From Planctomycetaceae bacterium (GTDB taxonomy: Bacteria > Planctomycetota > Planctomycetia > Planctomycetales > Planctomycetaceae): a stretch of 64,000 nucleotides of DNA. Numbering within the stretch: the first letter of the stretch is position 1; each line of letters begins with the position of its first letter. Made by a program: the position numbers and the translations under genes. The stretch is taken from the NCBI GenBank assembly GCA_041398825.1, contig JAWKTX010000002.1, forward strand, positions 186,001 through 250,000. The letters run 5' to 3'. Positions 56,213 to 64,000 of the stretch are shown in pieces. A model generated the notes under the pieces. The model did not search any database. It had not been told where the DNA came from and worked only from the letters and a program-made list of their open reading frames with translations.

Positions 56213-56517
56213 GGCTCTGATGGGAACTCCTGTGATAATGAAAGGGCTTTAGTGTCTTTGAATGAATGAGAGTGGATAGAATACGCAGATGCCGGAGAGG
56301 GAGTGAAATTTGGGGTTTGCAATCTCCACATTTCGCAACTTCCACATATCACTCCTGTTGAGCATGTGCGATGAATGATGGGCTGGAAGACGCTCTCCAC
56401 ATCTCCAACCTTTCACGAATCTGTTCAATTCATCGCGGCGCTGCGGAACCATGAGCGGCATCGTCCCTGCTGACTGTCCTTTCTGCCACGTATACAGCGA
56501 ACCAAGTCACCTTTTCA
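56213..56517. other. Divergent intergenic region
   Basis: Between the AhpD-like gene (minus) and the gene at 56518 (plus). It should hold both promoters. No gene, repeat or clear hairpin is seen. Confidence 0.45.
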
Positions 56518-57372
56518 ATGAATAATACTGTCAGCATCTTCATGATTGGCCCATTGCGCGAGCCTGTGTTTGCAGCAACGGTCGAAGCAGTTCGGCGGAA
56601 TGATGCCGTTCGAATTGCCGGGGAATTCGAAACAATTCCAGCGGCCATTCGACATCTGAAGCAGGGGGCACCGGCAGCGGACCTGACTATCGTTCTGCAA
56701 AGTTATCCTGAACAGTTTCAGCGGGCGGATATCGATCAGCTGATTTCCGCGACGATTTTCAAGTCGTTGGTCTGTTGTTTTGGTCCCTGGTGCGAATCGG
56801 ATGGACGATCGGCACCACACTGGCCAACCACCGTTCGAATACCTGCTCGTTTTTGCCCGGATGCCATACTGGATGTTGTAAATGGTCTATCCGAGGGGCT
56901 GGAGCCACTTTCACCTCTCGCATCACCTGAGGAGGTTTACGCGTATCGGACCCTGGGTTCGGCTCTGAGACGGCCTGATACAAAAGATGGAATCGAGTCT
57001 GCTGTTTTGATCGGACAGGATCGAGCCCTGTTGCAAACGGTGCAGGACATCTGCCGCGAGTTCGGGATCAGGGTGGAATGCGTTACCGTCCACCAGCTGG
57101 TCGCAGGAACGATTGGTGTGACGGTGCCTCCGCAGTTGGCGTTCGTCGATCAGGATGGACTGCGTTCGGAGCTTTGGTTGAATGCCGCACAGCGTCGATT
57201 TCCCAGCGCTTGTGTTGCCGGGCTCACTTGGCACGTTGATCCAGACTTGAGCGATTCGTCGTTCCCGGTAATTGCAAAGCTCAATCTGGCTGCAGGCATC
57301 GAGGGATTATTGCGTGCTCTCACATCAGAGGTTCACCAAATGCAAGTGCTCGATGATCCTGATGACGATTAG
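56518..57372 (+). CDS. Hypothetical protein with two receiver-like halves
   Basis: A 284-residue soluble protein I cannot place in a family. The first half (VSIFMIGPLREPVFAATVEA; AADLTIVLQSYPEQFQ) and second half (SAVLIGQDRALLQTVQDICR; PQLAFVDQDGLRSELWLNAA) each look like an alternating beta/alpha unit resembling response-regulator receiver domains, but the expected phosphorylatable Asp after strand three is not obvious. It may be a degenerate receiver pair used for protein contacts. The start begins MNNTVSIF; no partner kinase is nearby. Confidence 0.5.
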   Translation: MNNTVSIFMIGPLREPVFAATVEAVRRNDAVRIAGEFETIPAAIRHLKQGAPAADLTIVLQSYPEQFQRADIDQLISATIFKSLVCCFGPWCESDGRSAPHWPTTVRIPARFCPDAILDVVNGLSEGLEPLSPLASPEEVYAYRTLGSALRRPDTKDGIESAVLIGQDRALLQTVQDICREFGIRVECVTVHQLVAGTIGVTVPPQLAFVDQDGLRSELWLNAAQRRFPSACVAGLTWHVDPDLSDSSFPVIAKLNLAAGIEGLLRALTSEVHQMQVLDDPDDD

Positions 57373-57416
57373 GGATTTGCTCGCTCCTGACGTTCGGCGG
57401 AACGTTCGCTTCTTGT

Positions 57417-58565
57417 TTAGAAATCCTGATCGCTGAGATCTTCCTGTGTTTCGATTGCCGACTCGGGGCTTCGCGGCCGCGAACCGGCGGGGGAGACGAG
57501 TCGAGCGTAAACCGATGGCGCGATATCTTCGCTGACGAATCCCACCGATCCATCAACCCATGCAACATTGACACCGTTGGGATGCTGGGAATTCGGGGCC
57601 GCGAATCGGACATCATTTTCCGATCCCAGTCCGGCGGCGGTCCCATTGACAACAGAGCTGACACCGATCGAACTGCTTGCTTTCGAAATTGAATCGAATG
57701 GGTTTCGATAATTAGCAGGCCCCTGATCGTACGGAGCAATTGGCAGCACAAACGTGCAACGCCGCCAGTTTGGGCTTGCCCAGTTGGCTTTGGGACCGGC
57801 GTTGGCAAGACCAGCGTGTGAGTTTTCAGAGAGCAGGATGGTTTGGCTGCTGCCATCGTAGACTCTATCCAGAGAAAAGCTTCCGTGACTCCACGATCTG
57901 GTGATCATCGCGGAGTCGGCGCCAGGTTCACGCACTTGCCAGAACATGCCCGTATCACGGTGGGCGTCTGCATCTTCAGCGTCGATGTCAGGTGTGGCCA
58001 TAGAATTGGTGGTGTTATTGCGATTCCAGTTGATCTGACCGGCATCCCAAAAATTGTCCTTTGCACCGACCGACATGTAACCATGGTTCACGACGTAACT
58101 CAACTGGCGGGGCTCCGATGGTCTGGTCGTATCATCGGGGCAATACAAAACGCGAACAGGAATCGAACCCAGCTCTGAATTTGCAGGGCTATCAAAGGGT
58201 TGGTCGAAATTCCATCGATCGGCAATATCTCTGCGGTCCACGTACGGCAGAAGAGATACAACCCAATTCTGCATGGGGCGGAACCTCCCGCCGTCGCGGT
58301 GCTGAAATCGTTGTGATGCCGGCAAATGACCCTGATGAGCACCCGCGTAGTTGTGCATCGCCAGTGCGAGATTCTTCAGGTTATTCCGGCACGACAACAG
58401 ATGCGATGAACCGCGTGTGACTCGAATTGACGGCAGAATCAATGCCAGCAGTGTTGCAACGATGGCCACAGAAACGGCCAGGTCCACAAGTGAAAATCCA
58501 CCGCGTTGCGGTCGTTGCCCGAATCTCTGCCGCCCGAATATCGTTCGCCCCATTGTGTCCCCCAT
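57417..58565 (-). CDS. DUF1559 protein with prepilin-type N-terminus
   Basis: A 382-residue protein of a family that is strongly expanded in planctomycetes. The prepilin-like cleavage/methylation motif is GGFSLVDLAVSVAIVATLLA, followed by LILPSIRVTRGSSHLLSCRN and NNLKNLALAMHNYAGAHQG. The C-terminal H-x9-DG-like block is GVNVAWVDGSVGFVSEDIAP. The proteins are thought to be pseudopilin-like secreted or surface proteins; function is unknown. In most family members the pilin motif has Glu at +5, while here FSLVDL has Asp. Confidence 0.85.
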   Translation of the reverse strand: MGDTMGRTIFGRQRFGQRPQRGGFSLVDLAVSVAIVATLLALILPSIRVTRGSSHLLSCRNNLKNLALAMHNYAGAHQGHLPASQRFQHRDGGRFRPMQNWVVSLLPYVDRRDIADRWNFDQPFDSPANSELGSIPVRVLYCPDDTTRPSEPRQLSYVVNHGYMSVGAKDNFWDAGQINWNRNNTTNSMATPDIDAEDADAHRDTGMFWQVREPGADSAMITRSWSHGSFSLDRVYDGSSQTILLSENSHAGLANAGPKANWASPNWRRCTFVLPIAPYDQGPANYRNPFDSISKASSSIGVSSVVNGTAAGLGSENDVRFAAPNSQHPNGVNVAWVDGSVGFVSEDIAPSVYARLVSPAGSRPRSPESAIETQEDLSDQDF

Positions 58566-58905
58566 TCGACATTGCCGGCCAGTACGATTGCCTTCAATCC
58601 AAAGGTTGCAATCGCGTAGGGGGGAGTAACGATGTCGTGCAGCAGAGTTCCGTATCCTGCTACGGAAAAATTATCCTGATTGTCAGGAAAGATCCTTGCT
58701 GAGGAGCAACTTCGAAGACACTGCCCAAATGCATCAATCGGCACTGCGAATCAGTCTGGTGATTTGAGAACTGCGCCGAAAGACGGCTCCGGGGCGAACA
58801 TGGCAGGCAGGGATCCGTCGCCCGGCGCCCGGGAAATGGCACTGCGTGGGACCGGCCCCTTCATTTGGGGTGATCCAAACTGGAAAGCGATCGCCTGGAT
58901 GGTCC
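58566..58905. other. Intergenic region upstream of the DUF1559 gene
   Basis: About 340 bases between the DUF1559 start and the end of the VKOR-DsbA gene. It should contain the DUF1559 promoter. Short frames in it have no domain features. Confidence 0.45.
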
Positions 58906-60660
58906 TCAGTTCTTTTCGATTGCACTGGAGAGCGACGCGACGCTGTTGACTTCCCCGGTCATGATGGAACGAGGGAACATCAACTTGGGGACAGCCCCAG
59001 CGCCGACCTTGCGATACAGATCCACATGCCGTTGGATATACTGATCCGGAATGCCACGATTGAGTTCATCCTGCAGAGGCTGCCGACCGACGAGCTGTTC
59101 CGCTTTGGTCCGTGCTTCTCCCGCGGTGCGGTTTCGCCCTGCATAGAACATCCAGTTGTGGTATTCGGCGAACTGCTGTGGCGAAACTCTCCAGACAGCA
59201 ACGGCCAGTTTTGCCAATTCGCATGCATCAGCGTGGCCGGTGCTGCTGATGGCATTGTTGCAGCGTGGGTTCAGAGGCACGGCCAGCATAATAATTGCAA
59301 AGTCATCACCGTATTTTTCACACGCTTTCTTGATGGTTCGGTGAGTGTTTCGACAGTGTGGACACGTGTAGTCGAACATTTCCACCATGATGTATTTCGC
59401 ATCGCACTTGCCAACCATGGGCCATTGAGCAGCATTCAGCCGGAACTTGTCACCAGCCACGCTGACAATTCTTGGTTCCGCTTCGCCGGCCGCTTCTTCC
59501 GTTTCGGGTTGCTGTGCTTTGGTTCCTTCAGTTGAAGTCGCTTCGTCCGATTTCGTAGTTTCATCAGCAAACGCGATCAGGATGTGATTTGTCGATCGAA
59601 TGGCTCCCGGAATGATTGTCAGAACGGAAGAAATCACCGGAAGCGTTTCATCCTTTTCTGCGGATGCTGCGGCAGGTTGCCGGGGCTCAATCTCCGGAGT
59701 ATCAGAGCCGCTGCGACTGACACTGGGGTTCGAGGCGCTGGATTTCGTGTCTCTGGATTCCACCACTGGCGAATCCGGGTCGCGAGCCGAGGCAGGTGAT
59801 GAATCACCCGGGGCAGGCTCGATAAAGGGAGCTTCAAACACCGCGGTTGCGTCAGCAACAGGAGACTCAAACACCGGTGCGGCTTCAATTTCGCCGGGAG
59901 CCGCGAAGATCTCATCACCCGGCGGTGCGAAAATATCTGCGTCTGGAGATGCCAGCATTTCGGAACTGGATGAACCTGAAGCGGGAAGATCGAACTCCTC
60001 CACAACGAAGGTCTGGGGCGGGGGAGTCAGCAGTTGGCCAATGATCAGAACTGCCGAACACGCGGCTCCTGCGCCGCCAAATTGTCGGATCGATTTCCAG
60101 CTGATCTGCTTCTGCATCAAGACGGTGGCAACCAGCAGCAGCCCACAGGTATGCGCGACCAGGCAGTATGGGCACAGGTGTCCGATCACAAAAACTTGCA
60201 ACCCGATAAACCAAAGCGCCGCGATACCAGCGGCCACAGCTCCCGCTGTGAGCGATTTCCAGGCAAGAACACGCAGGGATTCAGGGGAATTCGGACCAAC
60301 AAAAACAAGGACTGCCAGAAGACTCGCATACAGTCCAACCGCGGGCACGGAGACGGGGATACCAAACCACTTCGACCAGGCGCTCGTGAGAACGTGTCCG
60401 CAATTGAAGACATCTCCCGTACATCCGAACACGGGTGAAGCATTAAATGCAGTCCATGCAAGGTATGCAGAGACTGCGAGCGCAATTGTACAGAGGATAC
60501 GGAGAAACCAGCGCACACTGCCGGATGGACCAGATGGAGGGCTGCCGGAAGGGGGACCCTGGCCGTCATCGATCGGGGCGTGAAACGCCGGCGTTTCCGA
60601 TGTGGTTTTCAATCCGTCGTCATCAGAACAGATCACAGCAAGTCGAAGCGGCGAAGGCAT
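58906..60660 (-). CDS. VKOR-DsbA fusion (disulfide-bond formation)
   Basis: A 584-residue membrane protein. After a Pro/Ser-rich N-terminus come the VKOR helices with the two active-site pairs: GCTGDVFNCGHVL (loop Cys pair) and IGHLCPYCLVAHTC (CxxC). A hydrophilic linker of roughly 190 residues rich in Ala, Pro, Glu and Ser follows, then a DsbA-like thioredoxin domain with EMFDYTCPHCRNTHRTIKKA (CxxC) and GAGAVPKLMFPRSI (cis-Pro region). VKOR reoxidises the DsbA-like domain using quinone, so disulfide formation in the periplasm is carried on one chain. The start at 60660 is preferred (MPSPLRLAV); the frame opens at 60858. Confidence 0.88.
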   Translation of the reverse strand: MPSPLRLAVICSDDDGLKTTSETPAFHAPIDDGQGPPSGSPPSGPSGSVRWFLRILCTIALAVSAYLAWTAFNASPVFGCTGDVFNCGHVLTSAWSKWFGIPVSVPAVGLYASLLAVLVFVGPNSPESLRVLAWKSLTAGAVAAGIAALWFIGLQVFVIGHLCPYCLVAHTCGLLLVATVLMQKQISWKSIRQFGGAGAACSAVLIIGQLLTPPPQTFVVEEFDLPASGSSSSEMLASPDADIFAPPGDEIFAAPGEIEAAPVFESPVADATAVFEAPFIEPAPGDSSPASARDPDSPVVESRDTKSSASNPSVSRSGSDTPEIEPRQPAAASAEKDETLPVISSVLTIIPGAIRSTNHILIAFADETTKSDEATSTEGTKAQQPETEEAAGEAEPRIVSVAGDKFRLNAAQWPMVGKCDAKYIMVEMFDYTCPHCRNTHRTIKKACEKYGDDFAIIMLAVPLNPRCNNAISSTGHADACELAKLAVAVWRVSPQQFAEYHNWMFYAGRNRTAGEARTKAEQLVGRQPLQDELNRGIPDQYIQRHVDLYRKVGAGAVPKLMFPRSIMTGEVNSVASLSSAIEKN

Positions 60661-61251
60661 CGAACTATCTCCGTGTGCCAGCCTCTTGGCTGACAGCGTG
60701 GCGTGGTCAGCGTAGGAAAACGCAGAACCACTTAACTCATGCGAGCCTCTATGGACCGGGCAATTTGCCCCGCGGAGCGCTGGCGAGGGATACCAATGCT
60801 CTGACCACAGAAAATACACCCTCCCTGGACCAACCAAGAATACGTTTTGCTGAGGCACGACAAAAGGCCAAAGAATTGATTCTATGGCTATAAATCTTTA
60901 TCCAAACGTCGCAAACCTATCTCAGGAATTCTCCGGCTCCTTAAGCTTGCAGGCCCACTTCGCCGCAAAATCCGTCCAGTTTTACTGAAATGCTCATCCG
61001 TCCGAATCTGCTCGAATACGTGAATCGGGGCACCAACGCTCTGCGGATGGGGTGGCAGATACCAGAATTCTGGTTCACTCAGGCAGTTCCCGAAAGCGTT
61101 GTGCTGCACTGCAAGGAGGGATATAACCCGCCTGGTCGTCGATCTGGCGTCACTCCGCATCGACCGCTGTTTCGTTTCTGTCGTTTCCATTGTGGCTTTT
61201 CGTATCAGTCGCAAATGGAATGGACAGTCTTTTTTCTGACAAGATGGATTC
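60661..61251. other. Divergent intergenic region upstream of thrS
   Basis: Between the VKOR-DsbA gene (minus) and thrS (plus) lie about 590 bases. Overlapping short frames on both strands show no domain features. It should hold two promoters. I looked for a T-box or other leader structure before thrS and found none I could support. Confidence 0.45.
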
Positions 61252-63450
61252 ATGATTCAGGTTCAACTGCCCGACGGGAATGTTCTGGAACAATCTGACA
61301 ATGCAACTGCACTGGACGTCGCTGCTGGTATCGGCGAGCGTCTGGCAAAGGCAACTGTGGCAGCCAGCATCGACGGAACCATCGTCGACGCAATGCGCCC
61401 GCTTGCGGAACTGACCGACCTGCGTCCCGTCCCCCTGAAATTGATTACCGAGCGTGATGCCGAAGCACTGGGGGTGATGCGGCACAGTTGTGCGCACGTG
61501 ATGGCACGTGCCGTAATGCGACTGTTTCCCGGCACTGGGCTTGCATTCGGCCCGACCCTTGGGAATGGCTTCTACTACGATTTTGACCTGAGCACTCCGA
61601 TCAGCGAAGACGACTTCCCACGCATCGAAGCAGAAATGCAGAAGATTGTTGATGAAGCGGAACCGTTTGAACGCTTTCACATGAATCGCGACGAATCCAT
61701 TCAATTCTGCGACGATCTTAAACAGGAACTCAAGGTCGAGCACATTCGGACCGGACTGGCAGAACATTCGACACTCAGCTTCTACCGTCAGGGAGAATTT
61801 GTGGACCTGTGTCGTGGGCCTCATATTCCACACGCCGGCAAGATCAAGGCTTTCAAGATCCTGAGCGTTGCGGGTTCCTATTGGAAAGGCAATGCAGAAG
61901 GTCGACAACTGCAGCGTGTTTACGGAACGGCCTGGTTTGACCGCAAGGACCTGAAGGCTTACCTGGAACAGATTGAGGAGGCCAAGAAACGGGACCACCG
62001 TGTGATTGGCAAACGGCTTGGTCTGTTTTCGATTAATCCCGAGGTTGGTCAGGGATTGTGTCTGTGGCTGCCCCGAGGAGCCATCATTCGAGCAACGCTG
62101 GAAGAGTTCATCAAAGCCGAACTTCTGCGACGTGGGTACCAGCCCGTCTATTCGCCGCACATCGGTCGCGTTGAAATGTATGAAACCAGTGGCCACTTCC
62201 CTTATTACCGTGATTCACAGTTTGCACCTCTGTTTGGTCATTCCGCCGGGCAACTGGTCGATCACTGGATCCGTTGTCTTGATCCGTCCGACGAGGAACA
62301 CGTGGTGCCTTCGCCAGATGATGAAAAGAAGCTTCTGGAAGCCGCAATCGTTCTCGGATTCAAGGTGGATCAATTCCCGGTCAATGGGACACCTGATGAG
62401 AAGCGTGATGTCTTGCGCCGCTGGGAGCGTCAGCAGGAACGGTTTCTTCTTCGTCCGATGAACTGCCCCCACCACGTTCAAATGTACAAAGCGATGCCGC
62501 GCAGCTACCGGGACCTTCCCGTGCGACTCGCAGAATTTGGAACCGTTTATCGCCATGAGCAGTCGGGTGAACTGAACGGCATGCTGCGTGTTCGCGGCCT
62601 GACGCAGGACGATGCCCACTTGTTCTGTACACCGGAGCAGGTGGAACAGGAATTCAAAGATACGCTGGGGCTGGTGAAGTATGTTCTTCAGGCCGTTGGT
62701 CTGGAAGATTACCGCGTCCAGCTTTCCACCCGCGATCCGGGGTCGGACAAATATGTTGGCAGCAACGAGCTTTGGGACAACGCTCAGGGCGTCCTTCGTA
62801 AGGTACTGACCGAGCAGGGACTCTCATTCGTTGAATGCGAAGGTGAAGCCGCCTTTTATGGCCCGAAGGCCGACTTCATGGTGCGTGATTGTCTTGGAAG
62901 AGAATGGCAACTGGGGACCGTGCAGCTGGATTACAATCTCCCGAATCGATTCCAGCTGGAGTACACTGGTCCGGACAATAAGCCGCATCAGCCCGTCATG
63001 ATCCATCGAGCTCCGTTTGGTTCGATGGAACGTTTTGTCGGGATGCTGATCGAACATTTTGCGGGCGCGTTTCCGCTCTGGCTGGCGCCCGAGCAGATTC
63101 GCGTACTTCCGCTCAGCGAAAAAACCGACGACTACGCCATTGCTGTGGCTGACAAATTGCGATCGGCAGGTTTCCGGGTTTCGACCGATCTGCAAAGCGC
63201 TCGTGTTCAGGCGAAAATTCGCGACGCACAACTCGACCTGGTGCCGTACATGCTGGTCTGCGGTCCAAAAGAAGCCGAACAAAACGCTGTGGCAGTGCGC
63301 TGCCGGATCGACGGGGATCTGGGAGTGATGTCAATCGACGATGCAATCGCCCGACTGGTAGAAGAACGCGATCAGCGGACAATTCGGCAGGTTGTAAAAT
63401 CCACGTTCAGCGGACTGGAAGGTGAGTCGGCAGAACAGGGCGAATACTAG
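61252..63450 (+). CDS. thrS: Threonyl-tRNA synthetase with an extra insertion
   Basis: A 732-residue enzyme, longer than the usual 640 or so. The TGS domain (MIQVQLPDGNVLEQSDNA) is followed by the editing SAD domain (MRHSCAHVMARAVMRLFPG; YRQGEFVDLCRGPHIPH), the class II core (HIGRVEMYETSGHFPYYRD; RPMNCPHHVQMYK with zinc Cys405; RLAEFGTVYRHEQSGELNG; TQDDAHLFC) and the anticodon-binding domain (AGFRVSTDLQSARVQAKIRD). About 60 extra residues (about 329-396, from GHSAGQLVDHW to RRWERQQE) lie between the motif-1 region and the zinc Cys. All catalytic motifs are intact. Confidence 0.93.
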   Translation: MIQVQLPDGNVLEQSDNATALDVAAGIGERLAKATVAASIDGTIVDAMRPLAELTDLRPVPLKLITERDAEALGVMRHSCAHVMARAVMRLFPGTGLAFGPTLGNGFYYDFDLSTPISEDDFPRIEAEMQKIVDEAEPFERFHMNRDESIQFCDDLKQELKVEHIRTGLAEHSTLSFYRQGEFVDLCRGPHIPHAGKIKAFKILSVAGSYWKGNAEGRQLQRVYGTAWFDRKDLKAYLEQIEEAKKRDHRVIGKRLGLFSINPEVGQGLCLWLPRGAIIRATLEEFIKAELLRRGYQPVYSPHIGRVEMYETSGHFPYYRDSQFAPLFGHSAGQLVDHWIRCLDPSDEEHVVPSPDDEKKLLEAAIVLGFKVDQFPVNGTPDEKRDVLRRWERQQERFLLRPMNCPHHVQMYKAMPRSYRDLPVRLAEFGTVYRHEQSGELNGMLRVRGLTQDDAHLFCTPEQVEQEFKDTLGLVKYVLQAVGLEDYRVQLSTRDPGSDKYVGSNELWDNAQGVLRKVLTEQGLSFVECEGEAAFYGPKADFMVRDCLGREWQLGTVQLDYNLPNRFQLEYTGPDNKPHQPVMIHRAPFGSMERFVGMLIEHFAGAFPLWLAPEQIRVLPLSEKTDDYAIAVADKLRSAGFRVSTDLQSARVQAKIRDAQLDLVPYMLVCGPKEAEQNAVAVRCRIDGDLGVMSIDDAIARLVEERDQRTIRQVVKSTFSGLEGESAEQGEY

Positions 63451-63617
63451 ATTGCAGTCTGAACGGGCCCGGCCGATGGATTCAACAGGGGCTTCGCGCC
63501 ACAAAGGACGCTCGGCCTGATCCCCGGCAGCTATTCGTGATTCCTCACTGGCCACCAGAACATTCGAATTCTTCACACTATACCATCCCAACCATATCAA
63601 ACAGAAAGTTCAGTGCC

Positions 63618-64000
63618 ATGGGCGCAACTGCCAAAGCAAGACAACTGGGCATCGCTCTCGATCCACAGCCAAAGGGCTACCTGAATATGTGTATCAGGAG
63701 CGGCAATCAGCTCATCACGTCCGGGCACGTGAGCGACATCAAAGGGATTGTTGGCAAGGACGTGATGGTCGATATGGGCTACGAGGCCGCCAAAGAATGT
63801 GCAAAGAAGATTCTGCGATCCGTCTGTAACTGCCACGGTTCTCTGGATGGACTGCGGGTCATTAAAGTTCTCGGCTGTGTTTATTCCGCCCCGACCTTCA
63901 CCGATCAACATTTGGTGATCAATGGTGCGTCTGACTTGTTTCATGAAGTGTTTGGCAAAGACGGCGACGGTTACCACGCCCGCAGCGCACTTGGCTTCGC
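63618..64000 (+). CDS. RidA/YjgF-family protein (partial)
   Basis: A frame from the ATG at 63618 (MGATAKARQLGIALDPQP) runs off the right edge after 127 codons without a stop. It contains NQLITSGHVSDIKGIVGKDV, AAKECAKKILRSVCNCHGSL and VIKVLGCVYSAPTFTDQHLV, the core of the RidA/YjgF fold in its longer (YjgH/COG0251-type) variant. RidA proteins hydrolyse reactive enamine/imine intermediates; longer variants are less defined. The last residues are missing. Confidence 0.85.
   Translation, partial: MGATAKARQLGIALDPQPKGYLNMCIRSGNQLITSGHVSDIKGIVGKDVMVDMGYEAAKECAKKILRSVCNCHGSLDGLRVIKVLGCVYSAPTFTDQHLVINGASDLFHEVFGKDGDGYHARSALGF

Noticed and set aside
61000..61251. T-box leader before thrS
   Set aside because: No specifier/antiterminator elements or T-box core could be found by eye.
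60888..61298. Overlapping short frames on both strands upstream of thrS
   Set aside because: Low-complexity Arg/Ser-rich translations on both strands and no conserved motif; likely chance frames in the intergenic region.

Overview
The window looks like a chromosomal segment of a planctomycete (phylum Planctomycetota). Family-level clues point the same way: a DUF1559 protein with a prepilin-type N-terminus, a DUF1080 protein, a sulfatase, an MJ0042-type zinc-finger membrane protein, a MoxR ATPase, a VKOR-DsbA fusion, and many short hypothetical membrane proteins. I assign no genus; all calls come from reading the sequence, without database searches.

Layout. 0-2 kb (minus): the end of an exopolysaccharide locus, with a Wzz-like chain-length protein running off the left edge and a Wza-type export lipoprotein. 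2.4-8.5 kb (minus): sugar isomerase/epimerase-like barrel, FmdB zinc ribbon, PspA, ECF sigma factor, M28 peptidase, DUF1080, HAD hydrolase. 8.7-11.2 kb: rnpA, peroxiredoxin, M19 dipeptidase. 11.5-17.5 kb (plus): zinc-finger membrane protein, MoxR, two CNNM/DUF21 membrane proteins and an HTTM-like membrane protein, the last three coupled by 4-base ATGA overlaps.

17.5-30 kb is an accessory and mostly decaying region. It holds an IS66 fragment, a chemoreceptor fragment, a GxxExxY protein with a 116-bp tandem repeat array, two fragments of one group II intron, an IS5-type remnant, a RAYT fragment, and a run of minus-strand broken genes (PLD-like, TM/coiled-coil, membrane protein, DUF1963, RraB-like). 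Several of these broken genes are separated by 91-93 bp sites that read like integron attC sites. No integrase gene is visible. I interpret this as a decayed cassette array lacking an integrase (CALIN-like), in which two group II introns sit antisense at the same position of attC. It is the most interesting part of the window.

30-36 kb: a frameshifted sulfatase, then a GntR / ABC ATPase / membrane permease / WD-like operon. 36.3-47.1 kb: more surface-polysaccharide genes (WbpM/CapD-type dehydratase, UDP-glucose dehydrogenase, GT2 glycosyltransferase, methyltransferase), mixed with a lipoprotein, an OPT transporter and a U32 peptidase. 47.3-55.2 kb (minus): DUF2007 protein, tandem HtrA-like protease, leucine-rich-repeat lipoprotein, LolD/LolE-type lipoprotein export pair, lysS. 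55.5-64 kb: AhpD-like protein, an unrecognised protein, DUF1559 protein, VKOR-DsbA fusion, thrS with an unusual insertion, and a RidA protein running off the right edge.
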